A stretch of DNA of 64,000 bases from contig NZ_CP009281.1 of NCBI RefSeq assembly GCF_000758585.1, forward strand, positions 3,472,001-3,536,000. The letters are read 5' to 3'. Positions 49,315-57,739 of the stretch are shown in pieces; the stretch's first letter is position 1; each line of letters begins with the position of its first letter. Made by a program: the position numbers and the translations under genes. The notes under the pieces are model-generated. The model had not been told where the DNA came from. It saw only the letters and a program-made list of their open reading frames with translations, and searched no databases. The stretch comes from Paenibacillus sp. FSL R5-0345 (GTDB lineage Bacteria; Bacillota; Bacilli; Paenibacillales; Paenibacillaceae).

Positions 49315-50031
49315 TTACTCCTTGATTTCTTTGTCCTTGCCGCCGATATTAAATCCTAACTTTCCATTATATTTGCCTACCTGTCCGGCAACTCCTAAGC
49401 CTGCTCCTTGACCGCCGCCGAATTGTGCCTTGGCCTGGGCGCCGAGACCATTTTCGCCACCAAGCTGTAAATGGGTTTGCAGTCCCGCGCCTTGACTGAA
49501 ACCCAAGTGTCCATCGGCATCAGCACTCAAACCGTACTCTCCTCCGACCTGCGCCCCCGTATAAAAACCAGGCTCTTTACCGCCACCTATTTGGGTTTTT
49601 GCCTGAGCCGCAATCCCGTACTTGCCGAAGGACTGGGCTTCGGCAATGAGCCCTAGACCCTCGCTGCTGTTCAGATGAGTATTGCCTTGCGCATGGATCC
49701 CATATGAAGGAGTGCCCATATGGCCGCCTGCATACATACTCATGCTACCTAAGGCTAAATTTCCGCCAGCATTTAAACCAATGCCGTGTTTACCACCTAC
49801 TTTTCCTCCGGTATTTAGCTCAATTCCCTGTCCGCTGCATACATTTTTGTTCTTATAACCATTTAAAAGTTCTTTTTTGGTGTTTTCGCTGTCTGAGGGT
49901 AGATCTGCCAGAATGCTTTCTGAACGGAAGAGATGGTAGTAATGAGAGTAGGGGAAAGGATTGTAACGGGTAAAGTAAGGGGATACGGATGGATTAGCCT
50001 GGCTGTTTGGATATTCGTTCCCAAAGGTCAT
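49315..50031 (-). CDS. Glycine-rich repeat protein of unknown function
   Basis: 238 residues from the minus-strand ATG at 50031, which has GGAGG 8 bases upstream; an in-frame ATG 15 bases earlier contains that site. Residues 1-70 are unique and tyrosine/proline-rich (PYFTRYNPFPYSHYYHLF). Residues 75-235 are a glycine-rich repeat with units of the form GGxxGLxAxAxxxxGxxxGxGL, period about 20. Such periodic sequence may form a beta-solenoid or fibre. No signal peptide or membrane segment. Not recognised; exosporium, spore-coat or intracellular structural roles are possible but unsupported. Confidence 0.75.
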   Translation of the reverse strand: MTFGNEYPNSQANPSVSPYFTRYNPFPYSHYYHLFRSESILADLPSDSENTKKELLNGYKNKNVCSGQGIELNTGGKVGGKHGIGLNAGGNLALGSMSMYAGGHMGTPSYGIHAQGNTHLNSSEGLGLIAEAQSFGKYGIAAQAKTQIGGGKEPGFYTGAQVGGEYGLSADADGHLGFSQGAGLQTHLQLGGENGLGAQAKAQFGGGQGAGLGVAGQVGKYNGKLGFNIGGKDKEIKE

Positions 50032-50099
50032 CTGGGATACCTCCATTATTCAATTTATTACAACAGCCTATTCATGGATGAGTTGAAGTGATACCCTTC

Positions 50100-50524
50100 C
50101 TAAGTAAAACGTACGAATTCAAGGTTCGCAGCCGATGTACAATGAGCCGAAAAGTTATAGCGATACCGATTACAAAGGCTCATGACATGATTTTACGTGT
50201 AATGGAGGAACATGGTGTAAAACGTTCTATTAAACTTGCTACGCCTACACTTAAATCAGCAGATGACAAAAAACAAGCGATACAATGATGCCTAACATAA
50301 TGGCGAAAATACTGTATCCAACTGGTTTCGCAGAAATGAAAGCTATTGAACAGATCATTCATATGAGCAAAGTGGATTGGTCCGTCGTACGAATCATTAA
50401 TCCAAATGTAAATAAAGAAGGGAATGGTTATGCGACTTCATTCGGTGATACATCGGGCAAATTTAACGTTTCACGTAAAAACGTAGCAGCTTGCATGTTT
50501 GAAGCATTACGAAAAGATAAATAG
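50100..50524 (+). pseudogene. Broken NAD(P)H-binding (NmrA-like) protein gene
   Basis: One frame reads ITKAHDMILRVMEEHGVKR, then ATPTLKSADDKKQAIQ, up to 50288; a second frame takes over as PNIMAKILYPTGFAEMKAIEQ, then VDWSVVRIINPNV and FNVSRKNVAACMFEALRKDK to 50524. Together they form the C-terminal two thirds of an NAD(P)-binding, NmrA-like protein interrupted by a frameshift; the Rossmann N-terminus (GxxGxxG) is missing. Confidence 0.7.
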
Positions 50525-50569
50525 ATTAGCAAAATGCCAATTGTCTATATCAAATAGGAGGAAATGAAT

Positions 50570-50772
50570 TTGACAATTTTAGCGTGGATTATACAAGGCT
50601 TTTAGCCATAATGTTAGGGGCAGGTATAGGAAAGGTTTTTGGTTCAAAAATGCATATTGAAGCTTTTAAACAATGGCGTCTGCCACAATGGTTCCGTGTT
50701 GTCACAGGAATTATTGAATTAGGTGCTGCAATTCTTTTAATTATTGGTTTTTGGAACAATACAGCAGCTATG
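50570..50772 (+). pseudogene. Broken DoxX-like membrane protein gene
   Basis: TTG start after GGAGGAAATGAA gives LTILAWIIQGF then stops; a one-base shift continues LLAIMLGAGIGKVFGSK, then FKQWRLPQWFRVVTGIIELGAAILLIIGFW, the core of DoxX-like proteins. The text breaks off after NTAAM, where unrelated sequence follows. Frameshifted and truncated. Confidence 0.7.
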
Positions 50773-50930
50773 TGTTTGCACCTGAGGCCCAGGTGAAGCG
50801 GGCTGACTTTCTGTACAATATCATGAAGCAGTTTGTAGATGCGGGAATACTCACGGACTTGGGTAAGGAACTGAGCCCAAGGGCTGCCGCACCCAGGAAG
50901 AGGCAGCACAGATTGTATATAATTAAATTA
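50772..50930 (+). pseudogene. Unidentified protein fragment joined to the DoxX remnant
   Basis: In frame: FAPEAQVKRADFLYNIMKQF, then VDAGILTDLGKELSPRAAA. It abuts the DoxX remnant without spacer. Possibly part of a solute-binding protein; not assigned with confidence. Confidence 0.3.
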
Positions 50931-50942
50931 AATAACAAGCTG

Positions 50943-50981
50943 AATATCCGTCCGCCAGGAATCTGCTGGAGGACGGATATT
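50943..50981 (+). terminator. Terminator-like hairpin
   Basis: AATATCCGTCC / GGACGGATATT with an inner CCAG/CTGG stem. Little T-run. From here to 51275 nothing else is seen except the presumed promoter of the next gene. Confidence 0.6.
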
Positions 50982-51275
50982 TGTGAGAGCTGATCAGAAT
51001 AGACCCGGACGTAAAACCGATCCTTTTATGAGTATGACAATGCCGGAAACCGGACGAAGATGGCTGCCCCTTTTCCATTTATGGAATAAATAAGTTAAAG
51101 AGGGTACCCCGAAATGGGAAGATAACCCAAAAAAATAAGACAATTATTCCTGCTAAGTTATATAATATAAGAGGAAAGTAATATGCTGCTTTTGCTACCT
51201 GCGACCTATTCATGAAATGTTTTAGCAAAATTGGTAGATGCTTTACTATTAATAATTAAGCGGGGATAAGGCTAT

Positions 51276-52106
51276 ATGAAACGAAAGAGTTGGATTTATT
51301 CGCTAATGCTAGCAATTATAGTATCGGTTGTATTTGGGGCTGGCAGTATTTATGCGGCTGCACGGAACATCACCGACATTGTCAAAGTGACCAAACCTGC
51401 TGAGATAAGAGTTGGGGAGTGGAAGTCATACGAAATAGCCATCACCGACTGGACCGATGCAGACGTTACGGAACATGACTTCACTCCAATCTCTTCAGAT
51501 GAGAATGTTGTCAAGGTCGTACGAAAAACGCAATGGGTTTCTGAACTTCATGCAATAAATAAAGGGAATGCTACCTTAACTGTCAATATTGGAGAAAAGT
51601 TTGAACCTTATGTATTTACTGTTCAAGTGGTGGATGATTATACAGTCATTCCTGAACCAACTAAGCCGGTAGTTATAAAGGAACCTACACACGAAGAAAT
51701 TATGTTACAGGATCTGGAAGATTACATTGAGCAGTTGCAGCCATTAGGAAGCTATGAAAAGAAAGCCATAACTACGTTAAATCAAAATAGACTCCTGAAC
51801 GATTCAACCAGAAAAACACTCTTTCTTACTTTAAACAATACTGTATTGCCCAATTATACTAAATTTGTATCCGGGTTGAAAAACCTCAAAGCTAATAATG
51901 TAGAGTTGAAAGAAATACATACCTACTTTCTTGCAGGAGCAAAACTCCAACTGGAAGGGCTCACTATAATGCGGGACAGCTTGAAGACGACCAAAATAAA
52001 TTGGTCCAAATTTAATGCAGGTGAAAAAAAGAAGGCAGAAGGAATTAAGCAATTGAACAAATCCGAAATGCTTCTTGACAAGTATGCAATTAAATATGTC
52101 AAATAA
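51276..52106 (+). CDS. Secreted protein of unknown function with a Big-like domain
   Basis: 276 residues with a Sec signal peptide (MKRKSWIYSLMLAIIVSVVFGAGSIYA). Residues about 30-125 look like a bacterial Ig-like (Big_2) beta domain (IRVGEWKSYEIAI ... ATLTVNIGEKFEPYVFTVQVVD). A proline/valine linker (VIPEPTKPVVIKEPTHEE) leads to a helical second half. AAGCGGGGATAAGG precedes the ATG. A strong terminator follows. Alone in its transcript. Function unknown. Confidence 0.8.
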   Translation: MKRKSWIYSLMLAIIVSVVFGAGSIYAAARNITDIVKVTKPAEIRVGEWKSYEIAITDWTDADVTEHDFTPISSDENVVKVVRKTQWVSELHAINKGNATLTVNIGEKFEPYVFTVQVVDDYTVIPEPTKPVVIKEPTHEEIMLQDLEDYIEQLQPLGSYEKKAITTLNQNRLLNDSTRKTLFLTLNNTVLPNYTKFVSGLKNLKANNVELKEIHTYFLAGAKLQLEGLTIMRDSLKTTKINWSKFNAGEKKKAEGIKQLNKSEMLLDKYAIKYVK

Positions 52107-52118
52107 ATAAAATAATAA

Positions 52119-52165
52119 ACAGAACCCTTAAAGTGCTTTAAGTTAAGGGTTCTGTTATTTTTTTT
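52119..52165 (+). terminator. Rho-independent terminator
   Basis: ACAGAACCCTTAA / TTAAGGGTTCTGT stem (13 pairs) with a 12-base loop and a long T-run. Confidence 0.9.
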
Positions 52166-52587
52166 GAGGGGCCTGTGCCAAATATATAGACCATTAAGGC
52201 ATGCCGGCAGTGAGCTGGGCCACGAATGCTTCAATTCTCACAACAGCACAAAAACTAACTTCAAAATGGCTTTTAAATACCAAGAGGTTAAAGGTAAGAG
52301 CGCTGAAAGTATAAACTTTAAGATGTATTATGAGAATACAATCAACACAAGAATCACTGAATATCAATGCCCCAATCATAGCTTAAGAAAAAAGAAAGCT
52401 ATTTCAAAAATGAAATCCTATGTACCAGCACGGATATCCATTGATTATCCAAAAAATTATGAACTGATTAATTACGTAAGTTCTTATACAAAGAAGCATG
52501 ATTATTGAAAACTGCTCCAGTTGAGTTGTTTTTTTATGGCCAGAATAAGGGCTTTGTCGGCAAAGGGACTAAGTTCTTGTCCTACAA

Positions 52588-52655
52588 GGGACTATGTTTT
52601 TGTCCACCGACAACAATAGACTTGTAGTGTTGTCGGTGGACAAGAACATAGTCCC
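52588..52655. repeat. Long palindrome 1 of the GGACAAGAAC repeat family
   Basis: Arms 52588-52614 and 52629-52655 (27 bases) pair with one mismatch around a 14-base loop. The arms carry GGGACTATGTT and GTCCACCGACAAC. Confidence 0.8.
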
Positions 52656-52692
52656 ATAAGAGCCCGCGCCCAACGCGGGTTTTCTGTTTTAA

Positions 52693-52736
52693 GGGATCAA
52701 GTTCTTGTCCTTTGCTCAGGACAAGAACTTGATCCC
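52693..52736. repeat. Long palindrome 2 of the GGACAAGAAC repeat family
   Basis: Perfect 19-base arms (52693-52711, 52718-52736) around a 6-base loop, built from GGGATCAAGTTCTTGTCCT. A further half-copy follows at 52741-52778 and a related half precedes palindrome 1 at 52565-52583. Confidence 0.8.
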
Positions 52737-53363
52737 ATTGCCGATAATGGACAAGAACATGGTACTATTGCCGATTCAATGATTATCTAAATATGTCTTT
52801 ATAAGACAACTAAATCGCTTTGTGGTGAATTCAAAACAACAGGTAATTGTCTTAAGCAGGATATTACTTAAAATCAACATGATCCAGTGCTTTGTAGCTC
52901 CCAATAGGGTTCCCGAGCTGTGCTGGCTGACCCTAGTTTGGCGGAAATTCCCTGAAGAGGAACCTATAGAGTTCAATTAATTCTTTCCTTTCGCCTGAAG
53001 GCGAAGCTGACGAACAAAAAGTAAGAATTTATACATATATAGTCGATGAGTTTGTTTCTTTGTATCTTCCAGTATAGTTAATTCACAACAGTTCCTTTTT
53101 ATTAGCTATTTAGTCTTTATAAATACGCATTTCTGGTAAATGCCGCAGATGCAAACTGGACGGCAGTTAAAGTCATTCCAATGTAGCTGATGGATAATTC
53201 GGACTTAGTTTGATATTTTCGATAAAGTTTTAGAATTAAAGGTCTCAGCTTGTTATACAGGATTTCAAGTCTCACGGTTAGGATAGTGAAATAGACACAG
53301 GAAAGCATACGGCCAACGCGATCTGCTTTTTTATGCTAATGGGAAGTATATTTTATTCTTTAC

Positions 53364-53376
53364 CGATCGTTCTCAA
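53364..53376. promoter_or_regulatory. Operator half-site upstream of the TetR gene
   Basis: CGATCGTTCTCAA shares the GATCGTTCTCA half with the palindromes at 54022, 54075 and 54101. It lies 35-45 bases before the TetR start. Confidence 0.5.
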
Positions 53377-53408
53377 TATGTTACATTGACTATTAGGGAG
53401 GGAATAGA

Positions 53409-53987
53409 ATGGCAAGAAGCAAAGAATTCGAAGAGAACGAAGTATTAGATAAGGCGATGAAGCTTTTTTGGGAGCAGGGTTACGAGAAAACATCTTTGAC
53501 AGATCTGGTCGAGCATATGGGAGTTCATCGAAGAAGTTTATATGACACATTTGGTGACAAGCATACGCTGTTTTTAAAAGCAATGGACCGTTTTCGCGAT
53601 AAAGTGAATGCTGAGCTTACTGGAGAAGTTAAACGCTCTAAGACTGCTACAGAGGCTCTTCAGCTTATCTTTAGTTCCATAATAAATGGTGAAGAAGATT
53701 CGCCTTCAGGCTGTTTGATGGTAAATTCAGCGGTGGAGTTGGCAATGCGTGATACAGATGTGGATTTGAAGTCTACTGAATCGTTCACATTATCAGAGCA
53801 GCTGTTCAAAGATATTATTCTGTGGGGGCAGCAGGATGGAGAATTTAGCTCGGATTACAAAGCCGACGATCTAGCGGAACATCTGCATTCTGTTTGTGTG
53901 GGGTTAAGGGTAATGACAAGGACCTCCATGCCTAAAGAAAAATTACATCGTATAGCAGATTTATCTATTAAACTTTTGTATAAGTAA
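53409..53987 (+). CDS. TetR-family regulator of the oxidoreductase cluster
   Basis: 192 residues. N-terminal helix-turn-helix at about 8-55 (EVLDKAMKLFWEQGYEKTSLTDLVEHMGVHRRSLYDTFGDKHTLF). C-terminal ligand domain resembles the AcrR/YxaF-type with SGCLMVNSAVE. AGGGAGGGAATAG precedes the ATG. Palindromes of the AGAATGATCGTTCT type stand on both sides of the gene, so it most likely represses itself and the SDR-OYE-MDR genes and is released by an electrophilic or quinone-like compound (the last point is inference from the enzymes). Confidence 0.88.
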   Translation: MARSKEFEENEVLDKAMKLFWEQGYEKTSLTDLVEHMGVHRRSLYDTFGDKHTLFLKAMDRFRDKVNAELTGEVKRSKTATEALQLIFSSIINGEEDSPSGCLMVNSAVELAMRDTDVDLKSTESFTLSEQLFKDIILWGQQDGEFSSDYKADDLAEHLHSVCVGLRVMTRTSMPKEKLHRIADLSIKLLYK

Positions 53988-54021
53988 TTATTATTCACAT
54001 ATAATTACTTATGCATATTCT

Positions 54022-54115
54022 AGAATGATCGTTCTCAAAATGCATTTCTTCCCTTGCTTATAGTTTACTTTCTTGAATGATCCATTCTTATGTGCTTTCG
54101 AGAATGATCATTCTT
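54022..54115. promoter_or_regulatory. Array of three TetR operator-like palindromes
   Basis: AGAATGATCGTTCT (54022-54035), GAATGATCCATTC (54075-54087) and AGAATGATCATTCTT (54101-54115) share one palindromic consensus and lie upstream of the SDR gene. A matching half-site lies before the TetR gene. Confidence 0.75.
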
Positions 54116-54220
54116 AAATGGTAAGACCTTTCTATACCTAGAACTTATCAAAAAGTGAGTCACTATTTGCTCAGATTATGAGGAATTGTACTCAAAAAAT
54201 GGATAAAAGGAGCTAATAAA

Positions 54221-54919
54221 ATGAAAATTTCCGAACAAGTGGCATTTGTGACTGGAGCAAACCGAGGTTTTGGGCGCCATCTTACCCTTGAACTTCTATC
54301 CAGAGGGGCCAAAGTTTATGTTAGTGCAAGAAATCCTGAGACCATTGATATTCCAGGCGTTATACCTGTAAAGCTTGATATTACCAACCCTCAAGAAGTT
54401 GCAGAAGCTGCTATCCTCGCAAAGGATGTTACGCTTTTAATCAATAATGCAGGATCATCTACTGGTGCCTCTTTACTGGACGATGATGTAGAAAAAATAC
54501 ATTTGGAGTTTGATACGCATTTCTTCGGTACATTATCCATGGTGCGTACTTTTGCACCGATACTCGAAAAAAACGGGGGAGGATCCATTTTGAACGTTCT
54601 TTCCGCATTATCTTGGTTTAGTTCTGGAACTGTAGGTGCTTATTCAGCTGCAAAGGCTGCAGAGTGGGCATTGACGAACGATTTACGTTTAAATCTGTAT
54701 CCTCATAATATTAGAGTAGCAGGATTACATGTGGGTTTTATGGATACTGACATGACAACCACCTTAGAAGTTCCCAAAGTAAACCCTGCAGATATCGCAA
54801 AAATAGCTATTGATGGCATAGAATCTGGAAGCTTTGAAATTATTGCTGATGATGACAGCCGTAAGATACAAGGTGCACTTGCAGTAGGCGTTCCTGCACT
54901 ATATCCAAATCTTTCTTAG
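54221..54919 (+). CDS. Short-chain dehydrogenase/reductase (SDR)
   Basis: 232 residues, classical SDR. Cofactor motif T11-G-A-N-R-G-F-G, INNAG near residue 74, catalytic S128 in LNVLSAL, Y141-S-A-A-K145. The basic residue after the second glycine region (ARNP) suggests NADP. AAAAGGAGCT precedes the ATG. First gene of the TetR-controlled set, with the operator array directly upstream. Confidence 0.9.
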   Translation: MKISEQVAFVTGANRGFGRHLTLELLSRGAKVYVSARNPETIDIPGVIPVKLDITNPQEVAEAAILAKDVTLLINNAGSSTGASLLDDDVEKIHLEFDTHFFGTLSMVRTFAPILEKNGGGSILNVLSALSWFSSGTVGAYSAAKAAEWALTNDLRLNLYPHNIRVAGLHVGFMDTDMTTTLEVPKVNPADIAKIAIDGIESGSFEIIADDDSRKIQGALAVGVPALYPNLS

Positions 54920-54961
54920 TAACAATTTCGTTGTAACTTAATTCAAAGAGGAGTGTACAAA

Positions 54962-56044
54962 ATGAACAAATTGTGGAGTAAAACGAAAATTGGAAATATA
55001 GAATTACCTCATCGTTTAGCAATGGCACCTATGACACGTAGCAGAGCGGAAAAGGACGGTACGCCGGGGGAATTAAGCTCCCTTTATTATGCTCAAAGAG
55101 CATCTATGGGATTAATAATTAGTGAAGGTACACAACCATCTGATGATGGACAAGGTTATTTAAAATCACCTGGTATCTATACTGAAAAGCAGATAGAAGG
55201 TTGGAAAAAGGTTACGAATGCAGTGCATGAAGCAGGTGGGTTTATGTATATACAATTAATGCATGTGGGTCGCATGTCCCACCCCGACAATACTCCGCAT
55301 CATCGTCAAGCCGTTGCACCTTCTGCGATCGCACCTGGTGTAGAAATGTTTACTGCTAAAGGAATGCAGGAAATACCCGTCCCACGTGAGCTAAGTGAAG
55401 AAGACATTCAAAATACTATTGCAGACTTCCGTAAAGCAGCCGCAGCAGCTATTAAAGCAGGTGCTGATGGAGTTGAAATTCATGGAGCCAACGGTTACCT
55501 AATCAATCAATTTATTGGTGAAAATTCTAATACACGAATCGACAAATACGGTGGCTCTGTGGAGAACCGAGCTCGCTTTGCAATCGAAGTAACGAAAGCA
55601 GTCATTGATGAAATTGGAGCAGAAAGAACTGGCTTCCGTATTTCACCTGGAACACCTCTTGGTGGGATCAATGAGGGTGAACAAGGACCTGAGGTTTATC
55701 GCTATCTTGTTAAAGAATTGGCTAAGTATAATTTAGCATACCTCCATGTAATGCATTTAGGGAACGAAACACTGCTCCAAGAAATCCGTTCGATTTGGAC
55801 AAATCCATTATTGGTCAATCGAGCAGGACGAGCACTTGAAGATATAAGTGTAGATATTGAGAATGGTATTGCTGATGTGGTACCAATCGGTGTCTGGTCA
55901 TTAGCTAATCCCGATTTAGTAGACCGTCTAAAAAAAGGATTTTCTTTAAATGAGGTTGATCCTAAAACATTATACGCAGGTAACGGAAGCTTAGGTTATA
56001 CAGACTATCCAAAAATGGAAGAATTAAAATCTCAACAGCAATAA
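54962..56044 (+). CDS. Old Yellow Enzyme-family alkene reductase
   Basis: 360 residues from the ATG at 54962, 8 bases after AGAGGAG; the GTG at 54953 is less likely. FMN-binding TIM-barrel protein: LAMAPMTRSRA near residue 20, GLIISEGTQPSDDGQGY near 55, substrate-binding H-G-A-N pair in EIHGANGYLINQF near 172, NTRIDKYGGSVENRARF. It reduces activated C=C bonds such as those of enones, maleimides or nitroesters with NAD(P)H. Likely co-transcribed with the SDR (42-base gap). Confidence 0.92.
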   Translation: MNKLWSKTKIGNIELPHRLAMAPMTRSRAEKDGTPGELSSLYYAQRASMGLIISEGTQPSDDGQGYLKSPGIYTEKQIEGWKKVTNAVHEAGGFMYIQLMHVGRMSHPDNTPHHRQAVAPSAIAPGVEMFTAKGMQEIPVPRELSEEDIQNTIADFRKAAAAAIKAGADGVEIHGANGYLINQFIGENSNTRIDKYGGSVENRARFAIEVTKAVIDEIGAERTGFRISPGTPLGGINEGEQGPEVYRYLVKELAKYNLAYLHVMHLGNETLLQEIRSIWTNPLLVNRAGRALEDISVDIENGIADVVPIGVWSLANPDLVDRLKKGFSLNEVDPKTLYAGNGSLGYTDYPKMEELKSQQQ

Positions 56045-56062
56045 GGATATGTGAAACCACAA

Positions 56063-56091
56063 ATGGCGTACAACTAAAATTTGTACGCCAT
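56063..56091 (+). terminator. Hairpin between the OYE and MDR genes
   Basis: ATGGCGTACAA / TTGTACGCCAT, perfect 11-pair stem, 7-base loop, followed by AAGATTTTC. Attenuator or weak terminator. Confidence 0.6.
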
Positions 56092-56124
56092 AAGATTTTC
56101 TAGTGGATAGGAGGTTGGCAGAAC

Positions 56125-57123
56125 ATGAGAGCTGCTCAAATGCAGAAATACTCAAAAGAAATTAAGTTGGTCATAAATAATGTGGAAATACCGGAAATCA
56201 ATAATCGTGAGGTACTCGTTAAAGTAAAAGCTGCAGGTGTAAATCCATTAGATCTTCTTATTTTAAATGGCAGTATCCGAATGATTGCTGATTATGATTT
56301 CCCATTAACATTAGGCAATGAACTATCTGGTGTTATTGAGGCAGTTGGTAAAGATGTTGCTGATTTTCAGGTTGGTGACCAAGTGTATACAAGGTTACCG
56401 GTGAATAAAATAGGAGCTTTTGCTGAATATGTGGCGGTCAAAGATGACGCTATAGCTAAAATCCCTAGAAATCTATCCTTTATTGAAGCGGCTGCAGTCC
56501 CCCTTACTGCATTAACAGCTTATCAAGCATTGAAGGATGTACTAAATGCTCAGCCTAATGCAAAGTTATTTATTCCTGGCGGAACCGGCGGTTTCGGTGC
56601 AATGGCGATCCCTATTGCTAAATCAATGGGGTTATGCGTTATTACAAGTGGTAGTGAAAGAGGGAGATCACGCACACTTTCGATTGGAGCAGATAGATTT
56701 ATAAATTATAAAGAGGAACACTATGCTGAGGTTCTATCCAATATAGATTATGTGATAGACACCTTGGGTACAGACGAAATAAAAACGGAACTTGATATTC
56801 TAAGACCTCAAGGAAAATTAGTATCATTGAAGGGATTACCAAATTATCGCTTTGCCGCCCAAAATAATTTTCCAATCTGGAAGAAAATGTTGTTTGGTTT
56901 AGTGGGTGCTCGTTTAGACCGTTTATCAGCAAGAGATAATAAAGAATATCACTTTTTATTTGTGCAAGCCAATGGGAGACAGTTACAAGAGATTACTAGT
57001 CTTATTGAAAATGAGAATATTACGGCTTCAATTGATTCAATTTACAAATTTAATGATATTAATAAGGCATTACATCAAGTTTCTACTGGTCACTCACAAG
57101 GCAAAGTTATTGTAACTTTCTAA
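56125..57123 (+). CDS. NADP-dependent medium-chain oxidoreductase (quinone-reductase type)
   Basis: 332 residues, MDR superfamily. N-terminal GroES-like part with GVNPLDLLILNG and TLGNELSGVIEAVG; Rossmann motif FIPGGTGGFGAMAIPIAKSMG near residue 150. The zinc-binding cysteines and histidine of alcohol dehydrogenases are missing, so a zinc-free quinone or enone reductase. ATAGGAGGTTGGCAGAAC precedes the ATG. Third enzyme of the same reductive-detoxification set as the SDR and OYE. Confidence 0.9.
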   Translation: MRAAQMQKYSKEIKLVINNVEIPEINNREVLVKVKAAGVNPLDLLILNGSIRMIADYDFPLTLGNELSGVIEAVGKDVADFQVGDQVYTRLPVNKIGAFAEYVAVKDDAIAKIPRNLSFIEAAAVPLTALTAYQALKDVLNAQPNAKLFIPGGTGGFGAMAIPIAKSMGLCVITSGSERGRSRTLSIGADRFINYKEEHYAEVLSNIDYVIDTLGTDEIKTELDILRPQGKLVSLKGLPNYRFAAQNNFPIWKKMLFGLVGARLDRLSARDNKEYHFLFVQANGRQLQEITSLIENENITASIDSIYKFNDINKALHQVSTGHSQGKVIVTF

Positions 57124-57257
57124 GGAAGGAGTGAATATAATATCTATCAAGAGAAAATAAATGAGCCAAATACATTAACTGATTGTAAATGTTACTTCTG
57201 AGATTTCGATGGTTTATGCCTGAATGAATCAAAAAAATGGATTAAATAATAACTAAG

Positions 57258-57287
57258 AGCTGATCTTGTTGAAGATCAGCTTTTTTG
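57258..57287 (+). terminator. Rho-independent terminator after the MDR gene
   Basis: AGCTGATCTT-GTTG-AAGATCAGCT followed by TTTTTTG. Perfect 10-pair stem. Confidence 0.85.
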
Positions 57288-57357
57288 TCATCCTAAGAGA
57301 GGGCATAGATACAAGTTCTTGTCTTTTAACGGTATAATAATAAACGAGCATTGTCCA

Positions 57358-57443
57358 GTGACACAAAGTTGCCTACATAATTCATTTGAAGAAAAGCCCA
57401 GTTTCCGGGCTTTTCTTTTTTTATGTAGGCATTTTTTTGTCAC
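57358..57443. repeat. Nested inverted repeat enclosing a terminator hairpin
   Basis: Outer arms GTGACA/TGTCAC and TTGCCTACATAA/TTATGTAGGCA flank GAAAAGCCC/GGGCTTTTC plus a T-run. A further CACAAAGGTGCCTACAT copy lies at 57453-57470. It may be a short mobile or repetitive element (MITE-like) or a remnant end. Confidence 0.65.
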
Positions 57444-57739
57444 AGAATATTGCACAAAGGTGCCTACATTGTGGTTTTTTGACACTAATTAACCCACATA
57501 ATGATGGATTTAGGTTATTTCAAATATTTAATCACACAATCAATACATGATTTAGCGAAATTGTAATAAATAAGAGCAAGAAAAGAATTCAAATACTAAT
57601 AAGTATAATACGGGCGGTTGGTATAAAATTAAACCCGTCTTTCAATTCGATTGCCTTATGTAAATGAATAATTATAGAGAAAATTGGTGAATTTTAGGTT
57701 ATTATAAAGGAAACAAATCGTTCTTCGAGGAGAGTGTAT

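Larger units (their letters stand above)
52166..53408. other. 1.2-kb region with an uncertain reading frame and palindrome cluster
   Basis: A frame at 52164-52508 contains coherent-looking text from about 52263 (MAFKYQEVKGKSAESINFKM ... TRITEYQCPNHSLRKKKAI ... LINYVSSYTKKHDY) that may be a remnant or small gene; family unknown. Then the palindrome cluster (52588-52736) and a terminator hairpin CCCGCG/CGCGGG (52663-52690). Minus-strand frames at 52776-52976 and 53117-53308 are not recognised. Confidence 0.45.
57124..57739. other. 615-bp region of terminators and inverted repeats before the defence pair
   Basis: No gene seen. Contains a terminator (57258-57287), a partial AAGTTCTTGTC repeat (57311-57325) and the compound inverted repeat 57358-57443 with a third arm at 57453-57473. 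AT-rich afterwards. Confidence 0.5.

Noticed and set aside
52588-52778. Repeated palindromes considered as a CRISPR array
   Set aside because: The copies are inverted and of different length, spacing is irregular and there are no cas genes.
53117-53308. Minus-strand 63-codon frame as a transposase remnant
   Set aside because: No DDE or helix-turn-helix pattern and no inverted ends; could not be supported.
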